Below the pieces are notes generated by a model. That model saw only the letters and a list, made by a program, of their open reading frames with translations. It made no database searches and was not told the origin of the DNA. Below, piece after piece: positions 7,954-17,521 of a stretch of 64,000 nt of DNA (position 1 is the stretch's first letter; every line of letters begins with the position of its first letter). The stretch is from Pukyongia sp. (lineage in GTDB: Bacteria > Bacteroidota > Bacteroidia > Flavobacteriales > Flavobacteriaceae). Position numbers and translations under genes: made by a program. The stretch covers positions 55,909-119,908 of the forward strand of contig JASBSY010000010.1 of NCBI GenBank assembly GCA_030148705.1. Reading direction: 5' to 3'.

Positions 7954-10473
7954 ATGAAAAAATTCGTATTGATTTTACTTTTGTCGTTTCCTATTATCTC
8001 CATCGCCCAGGAATATACTGTAGACCTCAGTTATTACCTGCCTAAAGACGTCACATACAACCCGGCTATCCCTACCCCGAAATCGGTGATCGGCCATGAA
8101 GTTGGCGAATGGCATGTAACCCACGATAAGTTAGCACAGTATATGCTCGAATTGGCCGAAGCCAGCGACCGAATAAGTATTGAGAATCGAGGTTCTACCT
8201 TCGAGGGGCGTCCGTTACTGCTGCTTACAATTACCTCACCCTCAAATCATTCTAATATCGAATCCATTCGAACCCGGCATGTGGCGCTTACACGGGAAGG
8301 ATCGGCTTCGCTCGATACTTCCACCATGCCGGCAGTGGTATACCAGGGATTTTCTATTCACGGAAACGAGCCCAGCGGGTCTAATGCCGGTCTGGCCGTA
8401 GCCTATTACCTCGCTGCCGCCCAGGGCCCGAAGATAGACGAGCTGCTCAACAACACCGTGATCTTGTTCGATCCTTCTTTCAATCCCGATGGATTACAAC
8501 GCTTTGCTTATTGGGCGAATATTCACAAGAGCAGGAATGTAAATCCCGATCCAAACGACAGGGAATACGACGAAGTCTGGCCCGGGGGAAGAACCAATCA
8601 CTATTGGTTCGATATGAACCGCGACTGGCTACCTGTGCAACTACCGGAAAGCCGTGCACGGATTAATACCTTTCACAGCTGGTACCCGAACATCTTAACA
8701 GACCACCACGAAATGGGCACCAATGCGAGCTTTTTCTTTCAGCCCGGAATTCCTTCCCGTACACATCCGCTTACGCCCCAGAAAAACCAAGACCTTACCC
8801 GTGAGATCGCAAAATATCACGCCAAAGCATTCGATCGCCTGGGCAGCTTTTATTATTCTGAAGAGAATTTCGATGATTTTTATTATGGAAAGGGTTCTAC
8901 CTTCCCGGATATCAACGGAAGTATCGGGATACTGTTCGAACAGGCATCGTCACGCGGCCATGCACAGGAAAGCGACAACGGTATTCTCACCTTCCCTTTT
9001 ACGGTTCGAAATCAGTTCACTGCTGCGCTTTCCACCCTGGAAGCGGCTGTGAACCTCCGTACCGAATTACTCGACTACCAGCGCAGTTTCTTTAATGATG
9101 CCCGTAAGGAAGCATCCTCAGGAGGTGCACTCGTTTTTGGTGATGAAAAAGACGCGGCCAAAGCCTATCACCTGGCTGAGATCATGAAAAGACACAATAT
9201 CAGAGTTCATGAACTTAAAGAGGATTTTACAGCCGACGGCAAGACCTATAAAAAAGGATATAGCTATGTGGTTCCCCGGAACCAGACGCAGCACCGACTC
9301 ATAAATGCGATGGTAGAAAAGCGGACTACCTTCACCGATAGCCTGTTTTATGATATCAGTGCGTGGAGTTTTCCGCTCGCTTTCAACCTGGATTATATAG
9401 AAAATGCCTCAGCCGGAAGAGCAGGTACCGAAATAAGTGAGCTAAAGATGAAGGTACCCGATACGCCTACTGTTTCAAATTATGCCTATTTAATGGAGTG
9501 GCATGAGTATTACAGTCCGAAGGCCCTAAATATGATTTTAAACGAAGGCCTGAGAGCAAAAGTGGCTATGAAGCAATTTTCTCTCGGCCAGCACGATTAC
9601 GATTACGGTACCATCATGATTCCGGTACAAAACCAGAAACTGCAGGGAGCCGAACTTGCCAAGTTTCTCGCGAAAGTGAGCCGGGAAACAAAAGTACCGA
9701 TGCGGGGGGTACAGACCGGACTAACCGTGGGAATCGATCTGGGAAGCAGTCAGTTCAGGGCTGTTGAACTTCCTAAAGTTGCCATGCTGGTGGGGGAAGG
9801 AATGAGTTCGTACGACGCCGGAGAGATCTGGCATCTTTTCGATACCCGCTACGATATGCTTATCACTAAACTGGACGTGTCGAATCTTGGTCGTGCAGAT
9901 ATTAGCCGCTATACAAATATTATTATTCCGTCCGGTTGGGGAAATGCCCTGGATAAAAAAGATGCAGAAAAATTAAAATCATGGGTACAAAGCGGCGGCA
10001 CGCTGATCGCATACCAAAACTCGGGACGATTCCTCGACAGCAACGAATTACTTAAACTAAAATTCAAGACCCGCAAAGATACAGCTACCAGTGTCTCCTT
10101 CGAAGATCGCGGTAACTACCGGGGTGCACAGGTAATCGGTGGAGCGATCTTTGAAGCAAAGCTGGACCGAACACACCCCATAGCTTTTGGGTATAAGAAC
10201 GAAAAGCTGCCCTTGTTCCGTAATTCAACTCTTTTCCTGGAGCCGGATTCCGATAGTTATAACAATCCTATCCTGTACACCAAAAATCCGTTGCTGAGCG
10301 GGTATATCTCAAAACCCAATTTAAAGGATCTTAGCGAGACTGCTGCTTTTAAAACAGCAGGCCTGGGAAGGGGACAGGTTGTGTACTTTACCGATAATAC
10401 CAATTTCAGGGCCTTTTGGTACGGCACCAATAAATTGTTGATGAACGCAATTTTCTTTGGAGATTTTATGTAG
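7954..10473 (+). CDS. secreted M14-family zinc carboxypeptidase-like protein
   Basis: An 839-aa exported protein. A signal peptide (MKKFVLILLLSFPIISIAQ, cut near residue 18-20) precedes an M14 peptidase domain at about 45-375. The metal site reads HGNE (H136, E139) and TDHHEMG (H251 or H252). The substrate arginine lies in DMNRDW (R223), and the catalytic glutamate in ILFEQ (E329). The C-terminal half (about 380-839) is a long beta-rich extension containing a glutamine-amidotransferase-like stretch (VAMLVGEGMSSYDAGEIW) often found in Bacteroidota M14 proteins. There is no T9SS sorting tail. It is transcribed alone, between a terminator and sulP. The exact substrate is unknown. Confidence 0.88.
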   Translation: MKKFVLILLLSFPIISIAQEYTVDLSYYLPKDVTYNPAIPTPKSVIGHEVGEWHVTHDKLAQYMLELAEASDRISIENRGSTFEGRPLLLLTITSPSNHSNIESIRTRHVALTREGSASLDTSTMPAVVYQGFSIHGNEPSGSNAGLAVAYYLAAAQGPKIDELLNNTVILFDPSFNPDGLQRFAYWANIHKSRNVNPDPNDREYDEVWPGGRTNHYWFDMNRDWLPVQLPESRARINTFHSWYPNILTDHHEMGTNASFFFQPGIPSRTHPLTPQKNQDLTREIAKYHAKAFDRLGSFYYSEENFDDFYYGKGSTFPDINGSIGILFEQASSRGHAQESDNGILTFPFTVRNQFTAALSTLEAAVNLRTELLDYQRSFFNDARKEASSGGALVFGDEKDAAKAYHLAEIMKRHNIRVHELKEDFTADGKTYKKGYSYVVPRNQTQHRLINAMVEKRTTFTDSLFYDISAWSFPLAFNLDYIENASAGRAGTEISELKMKVPDTPTVSNYAYLMEWHEYYSPKALNMILNEGLRAKVAMKQFSLGQHDYDYGTIMIPVQNQKLQGAELAKFLAKVSRETKVPMRGVQTGLTVGIDLGSSQFRAVELPKVAMLVGEGMSSYDAGEIWHLFDTRYDMLITKLDVSNLGRADISRYTNIIIPSGWGNALDKKDAEKLKSWVQSGGTLIAYQNSGRFLDSNELLKLKFKTRKDTATSVSFEDRGNYRGAQVIGGAIFEAKLDRTHPIAFGYKNEKLPLFRNSTLFLEPDSDSYNNPILYTKNPLLSGYISKPNLKDLSETAAFKTAGLGRGQVVYFTDNTNFRAFWYGTNKLLMNAIFFGDFM

Positions 10474-10510
10474 GAAACGTAACAGATCTAATTTGGTTTT
10501 TATTCGGTTC

Positions 10511-10533
10511 TTTTAGGGCAATCATCCCTAAAA
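10511..10533. repeat. perfect inverted repeat in the sulP upstream region
   Basis: TTTTAGGG, 7 bases, CCCTAAAA: an 8-base perfect palindrome lying just upstream of the -7-like TATCTTTG of sulP. No T-tract follows on the plus strand, so an operator is as likely as a terminator for the M14 gene. Confidence 0.5.
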
Positions 10534-10536
10534 TGA

Positions 10537-10544
10537 TATCTTTG
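10537..10544 (+). promoter_or_regulatory. candidate -7 element of sulP
   Basis: TATCTTTG matches TAnnTTTG 21 bases before the ATG. The following CCGCTT-TTTT-AAGCGG palindrome (10545-10560) would form a hairpin in a very short leader right against the start codon. No good -33 TTTG is present at the standard spacing. Confidence 0.45.
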
Positions 10545-10565
10545 CCGCTTTTTTAAGCGGAGAAG

Positions 10566-12182
10566 ATGATAAGTAAAACCATAAAGAACTTCACACAAAA
10601 CCCTAAGAACGATATCTTATCGGGGCTTACGGTTGCATTGGCCCTGGTGCCGGAAGCAGTGGCCTTTGCCTTTGTGGCAGGAGTTGATCCGCTGGTTGGT
10701 TTGTACGGAGCCTTTATGATGGGGATTATAACCTCTCTCTTTGGCGGACGCCCGGGTATGATCTCGGGGGCTACAGGAGCTATGGCAGTGGTTATGGTTC
10801 ATCTTATTCAGCAGGGCAATGCGGTTGGAGCCGCTATGGAAGTACCAATTGAAAATCTCGGCCTTCAGTGGCTATTTATCACCCTGTTACTCGTAGGAGC
10901 CATACAGATAAGTGCGGGAGTACTCAGACTGGGTAAATTTGTTAGATTAATCCCTCACCCGGTAATGATGGGATTCGTCAACGGCCTCGCCATAGTAATC
11001 TTCCTGTCCCAACTCGGGCTCTTTAAAGAAACGACCAATGGCACCACAAGCTGGATCTCCGGACTCGAGCTCTACACCATGATTGGATTGGTGGCCCTTA
11101 CCATGGGAATAATGTTCGGCTTACCCAAACTCACCAAAAAAGTTCCTGCCGCCCTTACCGCTATCGCTATCGTAGCAGCAATCACCATCTTTGGTCAGTT
11201 GGACGTCAGTACCGTTGGATCTTTTATCCGGGAAGGAGGCGGTGAAGGCCTGCAAGGTAGCCTGCCCAGTTTCCAGGAACAGATCTTCAGCCTCTTCCAC
11301 ACCCTGGCAGGACACTGGGAACTTATTCTTTCAACTGCCTTTATCCTAGCAGCGGTTGGTCTTATCGAATCGCTTATGACCCTCAGTCTGATAGATGAAA
11401 TGACTGAAACCAGAGGTAGCGGAAATCGGGAATGTGTGGCCCAGGGCGGTGCCAACGTTGTAAACGGCTTATTTGGCGGTATGGGTGGATGTGCTATGAT
11501 CGGGCAATCTATCATCAATATTAATTCGGGAGGTCGCGGCCGACTGTCGGGAGCCACGGCGGCAATTGCATTGCTGTGTTTTATTCTATTCGCCGCTCCA
11601 CTTATAGAGCAGATCCCAATTGCGGCTCTTGTAGGGGTAATGTTTATGGTTGTAATAGGAACCTTCGCATGGAGTAGTTTCAGGTTGCTTAACAAGATTC
11701 CCCTGGCAGATGCCATAGTGCTTATCACTGTTTCGGCAATTACCGTATGGCAGGATCTGGCTGTGGCCGTAATTGTGGGGGTTATTATGAGTGCGCTGGT
11801 ATTTGCCTGGAAGAACGCCACCATGATACGAGCGAGAAAATACACAACCGACAAGGGGGTGAAGATCTATGAAATCTGGGGGCCGCTCTTCTTTGGGTCC
11901 ACCACCAATTTTATAAATAAATTTAACTTTAAGAAAGACCCCAACACCGTTGAGATCGATTTTATCGAGTCGAAAGTAAGTGATCATTCCGGAATTGAAG
12001 CCCTGCGAGGTATTGTGAACAAATACCAAAGTCTGGGCAAGCAGGTCACACTCACCCATCTCAGCCCGGATTGCAAAGCTTTACTCTTAAAACGGAATCC
12101 CGAATTTGAAACCGTGATAAGGGATTCTGTGGACGACCCGCGTTATTACGTTGTTTCAGATCTCATGGATAGCGAAGTGTAA
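10566..12182 (+). CDS. SulP-family anion transporter with STAS domain
   Basis: A 538-aa membrane carrier of the SLC26/SulP family. The N-terminal signature DILSGLTVALALVPEAVAFAF is at residues 16-36, with 10-14 hydrophobic segments to about 420, including GGMGGCAMIGQSIINI. A C-terminal STAS domain (about 440-530) follows, seen as FGSTTNFINKF and VEIDFIESKVSDHSGIEALR. Likely substrates are sulfate or bicarbonate; sequence does not settle which. Sulfate supply would fit the four sulfotransferases in the glycan locus, but the genes are 28 kb or more apart and the link is inference only. Confidence 0.9.
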   Translation: MISKTIKNFTQNPKNDILSGLTVALALVPEAVAFAFVAGVDPLVGLYGAFMMGIITSLFGGRPGMISGATGAMAVVMVHLIQQGNAVGAAMEVPIENLGLQWLFITLLLVGAIQISAGVLRLGKFVRLIPHPVMMGFVNGLAIVIFLSQLGLFKETTNGTTSWISGLELYTMIGLVALTMGIMFGLPKLTKKVPAALTAIAIVAAITIFGQLDVSTVGSFIREGGGEGLQGSLPSFQEQIFSLFHTLAGHWELILSTAFILAAVGLIESLMTLSLIDEMTETRGSGNRECVAQGGANVVNGLFGGMGGCAMIGQSIININSGGRGRLSGATAAIALLCFILFAAPLIEQIPIAALVGVMFMVVIGTFAWSSFRLLNKIPLADAIVLITVSAITVWQDLAVAVIVGVIMSALVFAWKNATMIRARKYTTDKGVKIYEIWGPLFFGSTTNFINKFNFKKDPNTVEIDFIESKVSDHSGIEALRGIVNKYQSLGKQVTLTHLSPDCKALLLKRNPEFETVIRDSVDDPRYYVVSDLMDSEV

Positions 12183-12225
12183 CATTTCTTTTTTACACGG
12201 CTCTTTTATTAAAACTAAAAGAACC

Positions 12226-13110
12226 ATGAAATCACTATTTAATTTTCTGTTTATACTTCTTGCCCTTTCGTGTAATTCGGAAGTAGAGGAAAAATCCTAT
12301 CCGGCATCCGATACCGAAGCTAATAATTCAATTAATTTACCCCCGGTATCGTCTTATTTTCCGGAAGATAAAACCCAGGTACTGGTAGTTGGGGTATTTC
12401 ATTTCAACTACCCGGGGCTGGACGAATATAAAACTTCAGAAGAAGATCAGGTTGATGTACTCAAAGAACCAAAACGCTCCGAAATGACAGCTCTGGTTGA
12501 ATACATCCAGCGCTTTAAACCGAACAAGATCGCGATCGAAGCCAATCCCTGCTGGAATGCCACAGAGAAATTAAGGGAATACAAGGCAGGCGAACACCGG
12601 GATAAAAGGGATGAGCGCTATCAGCTGGCAATGCGGATTGCAGCTAATATGAATCTGGATACCCTTTACGAGGTAAACGCCTATTCACTGAGGAGCGAAC
12701 TGGGAAAGACCGACTCGCTGACTTTAAAAAAACTTACTTCGGGTATGTCCTAGGAGTACGAGGACCCCTACTGGGATTATGTGGATAACTGGCTTAAGAC
12801 AGACGATAAACTGGTGGCCAAAAACAGTTTACTGGATTATATAAAATATATGAATGCGCCTGAAACACACCAGTATGGGTATGGTATATACTTGCTGGGA
12901 TCGTTTAAAACCGGGGGCCATGCGGGTGCCGATAATTTGTCACTTTGGTGGTATAATCGAAACCTGAGGATGTTCAGGAACATCCAGGATATCACCGAGA
13001 GTCCCGACGACCGGATCCTGGTGATAGCGGGAAACGGGCATGCTGCAATCTTCAGGCAGTTGTTCGAAGCCAGCCCTGAATACGAATTTGTGGAATTCGA
13101 TAGCTTATAA
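12226..13110 (+). pseudogene. DUF5694 lipoprotein interrupted by an in-frame TAG
   Basis: ATG 12226 starts MKSLFNFLFILLALSC, a lipoprotein signal. The frame runs 175 codons to TAG at 12751-12753 and resumes in the same frame with EYEDPYWDYVDNWL for 118 more codons. The two halves together carry a DUF5694-type plan: VLVVGVFHFNYPGLD and KPNKIAIEANP in the first, RILVIAGNGHAAIFRQLF near the end of the second. A single base change (for example CAG, GAG or AAG to TAG) explains the break. It is either a recent nonsense pseudogene, a readthrough case or a sequencing error. The biochemical function of the family is unknown. Confidence 0.8.
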
Positions 13111-13574
13111 ACTTAAATTAGACATTAATGTATTAATGTTCAGAAAAATATTGAAAGGGTAAGTATTCCGACACCGTTTTTCTCGCCCTTCATATCCGTT
13201 TCTAAATATACCATTGTATGCGAAATTTTAACGATACCCTTTTTGAATATGTTCTACGCCGTTATAAATATTTTGCTATAGCTCCGGCTCTATATTAACC
13301 TTATTCAGTGTATTCAGAAAATATGGAATAAGCGCGGAATCGAAAATCTACAACCTCACTTTCTAGCGGTTCAAGATGGAATATGCGTTATATCCGCCTA
13401 TGGCCTGCGAAATTTGCCGGTTCAGTATATGCTCTAAATCAAAGTAATGTATGGCGGGTAAAAGCATCTCTTTCTAAGATTCTATTTAAATCTATTTGTC
13501 GGACCCCATGAAATAATTCATTCGGAATAGCCCGGGGTTTGGTATAATATTGAGAAAAAATGTAACATTGCAGT
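13111..13574. other. 464-base gene-free stretch
   Basis: AT-rich sequence between the DUF5694 pseudogene and the MBOAT gene. The longest minus-strand stretch examined is a 33-codon open frame (starting MLLPAIHYFDLEHILNRQ) that resembles nothing I recognise. No RNA gene, terminator or convincing promoter was seen. It could be decayed coding sequence. Confidence 0.5.
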
Positions 13575-15023
13575 ATGCTATTTAACTCGATCGACTTCGC
13601 CATATTCCTGCCCCTGGTCTTTATGGCCTACTGGCTTATCCCGGCCAGGCACATTCGAGCTCAGAATATCCTCATCGTACTCGCCAGTTATGTTTTCTAC
13701 GGCTGGTGGGATTGGCGTTTTCTTTCACTTATCGTATTCAGTACCATTGTAGACTATGTGGTTGGCAGAAGGCTTGGGCAAGAGAACCGGCCGGGCCGCC
13801 GAAAATTTTTGCTTTGGGTAAGCATAGCAGTAAACCTGGGATTCCTCGGGTTTTTTAAATACTATAATTTTTTTGTGGAGAATTTTGTGGAAGCGTTCAG
13901 CTTTTTCGGACAGCCTATCCAAGCCGACCTCCTGCATATTATCTTGCCCGTTGGAATTAGTTTCTACACCTTTCAAACGTTAAGCTATACTATTGATGTA
14001 TACCGAAGAAAGCTAGAACCGACCAACAATTTTATCGCCTTTACGGCATTTGTGAGTTTCTTTCCACAGTTGGTTGCGGGGCCTATTGAGCGCGCTACGC
14101 ATTTGTTGCCTCAATTCTATAAGAAAAGGATCTTTAAATATGACCTGGCCGCAGACGGGATGCGACAGATCCTCTGGGGCTTATTTAAAAAAATGGTGAT
14201 AGCCGATAACTGTGCCGGCTATGTAAATATGATCTTCAGCAACCCTGAGAGTCATTCGGGCAGTATGTTGGTGCTGGGAGCAGTATTGTTTGCGTTCCAG
14301 ATATACGGGGATTTTTCAGGCTATTCCGATATCGCCATCGGAACGGCCCGTTTGTTTGGTTTCGACCTGATGAAGAACTTTGCTTTTCCGTATTTCTCCC
14401 GCGATATAGCCGAATTCTGGCGACGCTGGCATATTTCCTTATCCACCTGGTTTCGCGATTATCTGTATATCCCGCTTGGCGGTAGTCGGGGATCCATGGC
14501 CAACCAGATCCGCAACGTTTTTATCATTTTTATAGTGAGTGGATTCTGGCATGGAGCCAACTGGACATTTATCGCCTGGGGGGCTTTGAACGCGCTTTAT
14601 TTTCTGCCGCTATTGTTGCTGAACAGGAATCGCTCCAATCTCGATACCATCGCCGAGAATTCATTTTTCCCAACCTTCAGGGAATTGATGGGGATGCTTC
14701 TTACTTTTGGGGTCACCGTACTGGCATGGGTATTCTTCAGGGCCGAAAGCATCGCGCACGCCTGGGAATACCTGGGAGGCATCTTTACCGAATCACTCTT
14801 TACCATCCCCGAGATTATGAACTTTAAGCAACTTGATGTTTTACTGAAATTGCTTTTGTTATTCCTGCTTGTGGAATGGTACGGCCGAAAAACTGAGTTC
14901 GCCATACAGAAATTCGCCACCTGGCCAAAACTGTTTCGCTGGCCGGCCTATATTTTCATAATTTTTCTAATCGGTATGTACGCCCAAACCGAAGAGACTC
15001 CGTTTATCTATTTCCAGTTCTGA
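13575..15023 (+). CDS. MBOAT-family membrane O-acyltransferase (AlgI/DltB-like)
   Basis: A 482-aa polytopic membrane protein that in this family moves acyl groups (usually acetyl) to extracytoplasmic sugars. The N-terminus MLFNSIDFAIFLPLVF is the usual AlgI-type start. The catalytic core is visible as FWRRWHISLSTWFRDYLYIP (H286) and the invariant histidine in SGFWHGANW (H326), with GDFSGYSDIAIG at about 245-256. It shares a TGATG stop/start overlap with the SGNH protein gene downstream, which suggests co-translation and a two-protein acylation machine like AlgI-AlgJ/AlgX. A decayed paralogue lies at 49,188. Confidence 0.92.
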   Translation: MLFNSIDFAIFLPLVFMAYWLIPARHIRAQNILIVLASYVFYGWWDWRFLSLIVFSTIVDYVVGRRLGQENRPGRRKFLLWVSIAVNLGFLGFFKYYNFFVENFVEAFSFFGQPIQADLLHIILPVGISFYTFQTLSYTIDVYRRKLEPTNNFIAFTAFVSFFPQLVAGPIERATHLLPQFYKKRIFKYDLAADGMRQILWGLFKKMVIADNCAGYVNMIFSNPESHSGSMLVLGAVLFAFQIYGDFSGYSDIAIGTARLFGFDLMKNFAFPYFSRDIAEFWRRWHISLSTWFRDYLYIPLGGSRGSMANQIRNVFIIFIVSGFWHGANWTFIAWGALNALYFLPLLLLNRNRSNLDTIAENSFFPTFRELMGMLLTFGVTVLAWVFFRAESIAHAWEYLGGIFTESLFTIPEIMNFKQLDVLLKLLLLFLLVEWYGRKTEFAIQKFATWPKLFRWPAYIFIIFLIGMYAQTEETPFIYFQF

Positions 15024-15952
15024 TGAAGAAATTCCTCCTAAATTCGGTGCTGTTTTCCCTGAGTGCGACTATTGGCTATTGTTTACTTATTATCGTCTGG
15101 GGTGAAATCTTCCTCCATAACGAGCGGCCAAACCTCATCTACAGACGAGCAGGATACGGGCATACCCTCTCAAGGTTAAACGACGCCAAAGTGGTAAATC
15201 ACACCAAGGTATTGTTTCTGGGGTCGTCTCATGCCTACCGCGGTTTCGATGTTAGATATATGCATCGGCAAAAGATAAATGCCTTTAATTTGGGTACCAG
15301 TGCACAGACTGCGGAAGTCACCGAAGTACTTTTAAACCGCTACCTGGATTCCATTAAACCAAAGCTGGTTATCATAGAAGTTGCCCCTACCGTTTTTAAC
15401 CTGGACGGGGTGGAAGCGGCCCTTGACGTACTGGCTAACGACACCATAGACTTAAATGCCGCTAAACTGGCTGTGAGGGTGAATAACCTAAGAGTATATA
15501 ATACGCTTATTTATGCGTATTACCGTGGCCTGAGGAATAGAGACAGCAAAGTGGTAGAAAAGAAAATAAAAGGTAGGGACACTTATCGTAAAAACGGCTA
15601 TGTAGAGCGCAAAGTAACTTATTTTAAAAAGAAAAGTTATTCCCCTCGAAAGTATACGTTCAGGGATGATCAGCTAGCCGCACTTAACAGGATAATATCA
15701 AAATTAAAACGAAGGGATCTTCCTTATATCCTGGTTCAGGCTCCGGTGACCAGAGGTATCTATGAACGTTATACCAATAGGCAGGAATTTGAAAGCATGA
15801 TAAAAGAAATGGGGCCGTATTACGATTTTAACAAGCTGGTAAAGCTTGATGATTCCCTGCACTTTTACGATGCCTTTCACCTCAATCAGCAGGGGGTGGA
15901 GATATTCAATCAAAAGCTGATCCATACTCTCAGACTGGACACGGTACGTTGA
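15023..15952 (+). CDS. SGNH/GDSL-like protein, partner of the MBOAT acyltransferase
   Basis: A 309-aa protein with one N-terminal membrane anchor (about residues 8-30) and a periplasmic SGNH-hydrolase-like domain. Block I is VLFLGSSHAYRGFD (serine nucleophile candidate in GSSH), and the C-terminal catalytic pair is FYDAFHLNQQG (D and H). In AlgJ/AlgX and related systems such proteins complete the transfer of the acyl group delivered by MBOAT. It overlaps the MBOAT gene by one base. The 309-aa protein at 49,467-50,396 has the same plan, suggesting duplication. The acceptor glycan is unknown. Confidence 0.8.
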   Translation: MKKFLLNSVLFSLSATIGYCLLIIVWGEIFLHNERPNLIYRRAGYGHTLSRLNDAKVVNHTKVLFLGSSHAYRGFDVRYMHRQKINAFNLGTSAQTAEVTEVLLNRYLDSIKPKLVIIEVAPTVFNLDGVEAALDVLANDTIDLNAAKLAVRVNNLRVYNTLIYAYYRGLRNRDSKVVEKKIKGRDTYRKNGYVERKVTYFKKKSYSPRKYTFRDDQLAALNRIISKLKRRDLPYILVQAPVTRGIYERYTNRQEFESMIKEMGPYYDFNKLVKLDDSLHFYDAFHLNQQGVEIFNQKLIHTLRLDTVR

Positions 15953-16285
15953 TCAGGATATCTTCAAGCCGTTGGTAACTGCTCTCTCAGGTTGCAGTAA
16001 GGTAACTTCACTTCCGTTAACAGCACCCAGGACGAGGCATTCACTCATAAAGGGGCCAATCTGTTTCTTTGGGAAATTGGTAACTGCTATCACTTGTCTT
16101 CCCAACAGCATTTCGGCATTGTAAAGCGCTGTAATCTGCGCGCTCGACTTTAATATTCCCAATTCTTTTCCGAAATCGATCTGCAGTTTAAAGGCAGGTT
16201 TCCTGGCCTCGGGAAAGGCTTCAACGGCGATGATGGTACCAACGTGCATATCGATTTTTTCGAAATCGTTCCAGCTTATCTCCAT
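15953..16285 (-). CDS. csaA: CsaA-like tRNA-binding-domain protein
   Basis: A 110-aa single OB-fold protein of the EMAP/Arc1p tRNA-binding type: DMHVGTIIAVEAFPEARKPAFK, QITALYNAEMLLGRQVIAV and FPKKQIGPFMSECLVLGA. Bacillus CsaA has this size and is a chaperone-like dimer linked to protein export; binding of tRNA or substrate here is inferred. It converges directly on the SGNH gene with no gap and is divergent from the thioredoxin-like gene. Confidence 0.9.
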   Translation of the reverse strand: MEISWNDFEKIDMHVGTIIAVEAFPEARKPAFKLQIDFGKELGILKSSAQITALYNAEMLLGRQVIAVTNFPKKQIGPFMSECLVLGAVNGSEVTLLQPERAVTNGLKIS

Positions 16286-16356
16286 AATTGTAGGTATTCT
16301 GTAACCAAGATAGTAATTTAGCTACATATAAATTAGAATGAAGAATTAACAACATC

Positions 16357-16914
16357 ATGGCGCTTACCCCATCAAATATGCTCCCTCTCGGCACCACGGC
16401 TCCAAATTTCGTACTTACGGATGCGGTGACCAACAAACCGGTTTCCCTTCAGAAGATTCGAGGTGAAAAAGGCACGGTAGTTATGTTTATCTGCAACCAT
16501 TGTCCATATGTAAAGCATGTTAATGAAGAGCTGGTACGCCTTTGTAACGATTACCGGGTAACCGGCTTTGGCTTTGTTGCCATTAGCAGTAACGACATCG
16601 ACAAATATCCGGAAGACGCTCCTAAAAAGATGTGGGAAACAGCCAGGAAATACAACTATCCCTTCCCCTACCTCTACGATGAAGACCAGGAAGTTGCCAG
16701 GGCATACGATGCCGCCTGCACTCCCGATTTCTATTTATTCGACGACGAATTAAAACTGATTTACCGCGGACAGCTGGACAATTCAAGACCCGGGAATGGG
16801 ATCCCGGTAAACGGTCGCGATCTGCGCGAAGCGCTCGACAATGTCCTTAACAACAATCCTCAGCGAAAGGAACAGAAACCTAGCATGGGTTGCAACATTA
16901 AGTGGAAAGATTAG
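16357..16914 (+). CDS. thioredoxin-family (AhpC/TSA-like) redox protein
   Basis: A 185-aa cytoplasmic protein of the peroxiredoxin-like thioredoxin fold. A CxxC active site, FICNHCPYVKH, lies near residues 47-57, followed by ISSNDIDKYPEDAP and the cis-proline region AACTPDFYLFD, ending in the typical tail PSMGCNIKWK. This family (180-200 aa, ending in GCNIKW) is widespread and poorly characterised. Disulfide reductase or peroxidase activity is likely but unproven. It converges on the DinB gene with a 16-base gap. Confidence 0.88.
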   Translation: MALTPSNMLPLGTTAPNFVLTDAVTNKPVSLQKIRGEKGTVVMFICNHCPYVKHVNEELVRLCNDYRVTGFGFVAISSNDIDKYPEDAPKKMWETARKYNYPFPYLYDEDQEVARAYDAACTPDFYLFDDELKLIYRGQLDNSRPGNGIPVNGRDLREALDNVLNNNPQRKEQKPSMGCNIKWKD

Positions 16915-16930
16915 TGTTCTTTCCAACCTC

Positions 16931-17452
16931 CTATCCCAAGGCATTCTTAATATGAGAGAAATGGTGCAGGCTGTGCCAGGCATAGAGCATGGCCAGTTGT
17001 TTTAAGTTCATTTCATCCTCCATTTCCGGATGCCTGAACGTTCGCTCCCACTGATCATCGCTTAAATGCTGCAGTATATACACCAGTTTCTGGTGAACGG
17101 CTTCAATGTGTGAGATAGACCAGGCTATGGGCGCCGATCCATAATCATCCATTTTCGCAAACGCATCCTGATCGTATGCCTTTATCATGGGGTTGTCCTC
17201 ACTTAAAGCCCAGCGGAACCTGTTATAACTGTGATGATGACTGTCTGCGATATGGTGTATCAGCTGCCTGATGGTCCAGCCTTCAGGGCGATACGGCTTG
17301 TCCAGTCTTGTATCTTTCAGGCTATAGGTAAGCAATTTCAGTTGCTCGGGAAACAATTGAAGTACATTAATGGCTTCATCAAGTTGCTCCCGGCTAACTT
17401 CCGCCGGCATTTCAAATTTTCCTATGGGGTATTTTAGTTTTTCCAAATCCAT
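16931..17452 (-). CDS. DinB/YfiT-family putative metal-dependent hydrolase (bacillithiol-transferase type)
   Basis: A 173-aa four-helix-bundle protein: WTIRQLIHHIADSHHHSYNRF, then ISHIEAVHQKL and AMLYAWHSLHHFSHI supply the three-histidine metal site. It starts YPIGKFEMP as in B. subtilis YfiT. Relatives act as thiol S-transferases or unknown hydrolases; many Bacteroidota encode one. No operon partner is evident. A terminator separates it from the PPIase gene. Confidence 0.88.
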   Translation of the reverse strand: MDLEKLKYPIGKFEMPAEVSREQLDEAINVLQLFPEQLKLLTYSLKDTRLDKPYRPEGWTIRQLIHHIADSHHHSYNRFRWALSEDNPMIKAYDQDAFAKMDDYGSAPIAWSISHIEAVHQKLVYILQHLSDDQWERTFRHPEMEDEMNLKQLAMLYAWHSLHHFSHIKNALG

Positions 17453-17462
17453 TCAGCTAAAA

Positions 17463-17492
17463 TAAAAAACGCCATCATTTCTGAAGGCGTTT
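17463..17492 (-). terminator. rho-independent terminator of the PPIase gene
   Basis: On the minus strand AAACGCC, a 12-base loop and GGCGTTT are followed by a run of T's, 30 bases beyond the PPIase stop codon. Confidence 0.8.
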
Positions 17493-17521
17493 AAGGGTTA
17501 TTTTTCTGAACAGTTTATAAA

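Noticed and set aside
11195..11854. A 219-codon minus-strand open frame inside sulP
   Set aside because: It is a shadow of the SulP codons; composition is low-complexity and no domain is seen.
12151..12225. An upstream extension of the DUF5694 frame starting inside sulP
   Set aside because: It would hide the clear lipoprotein signal at 12,226 and overlaps the SulP coding end.
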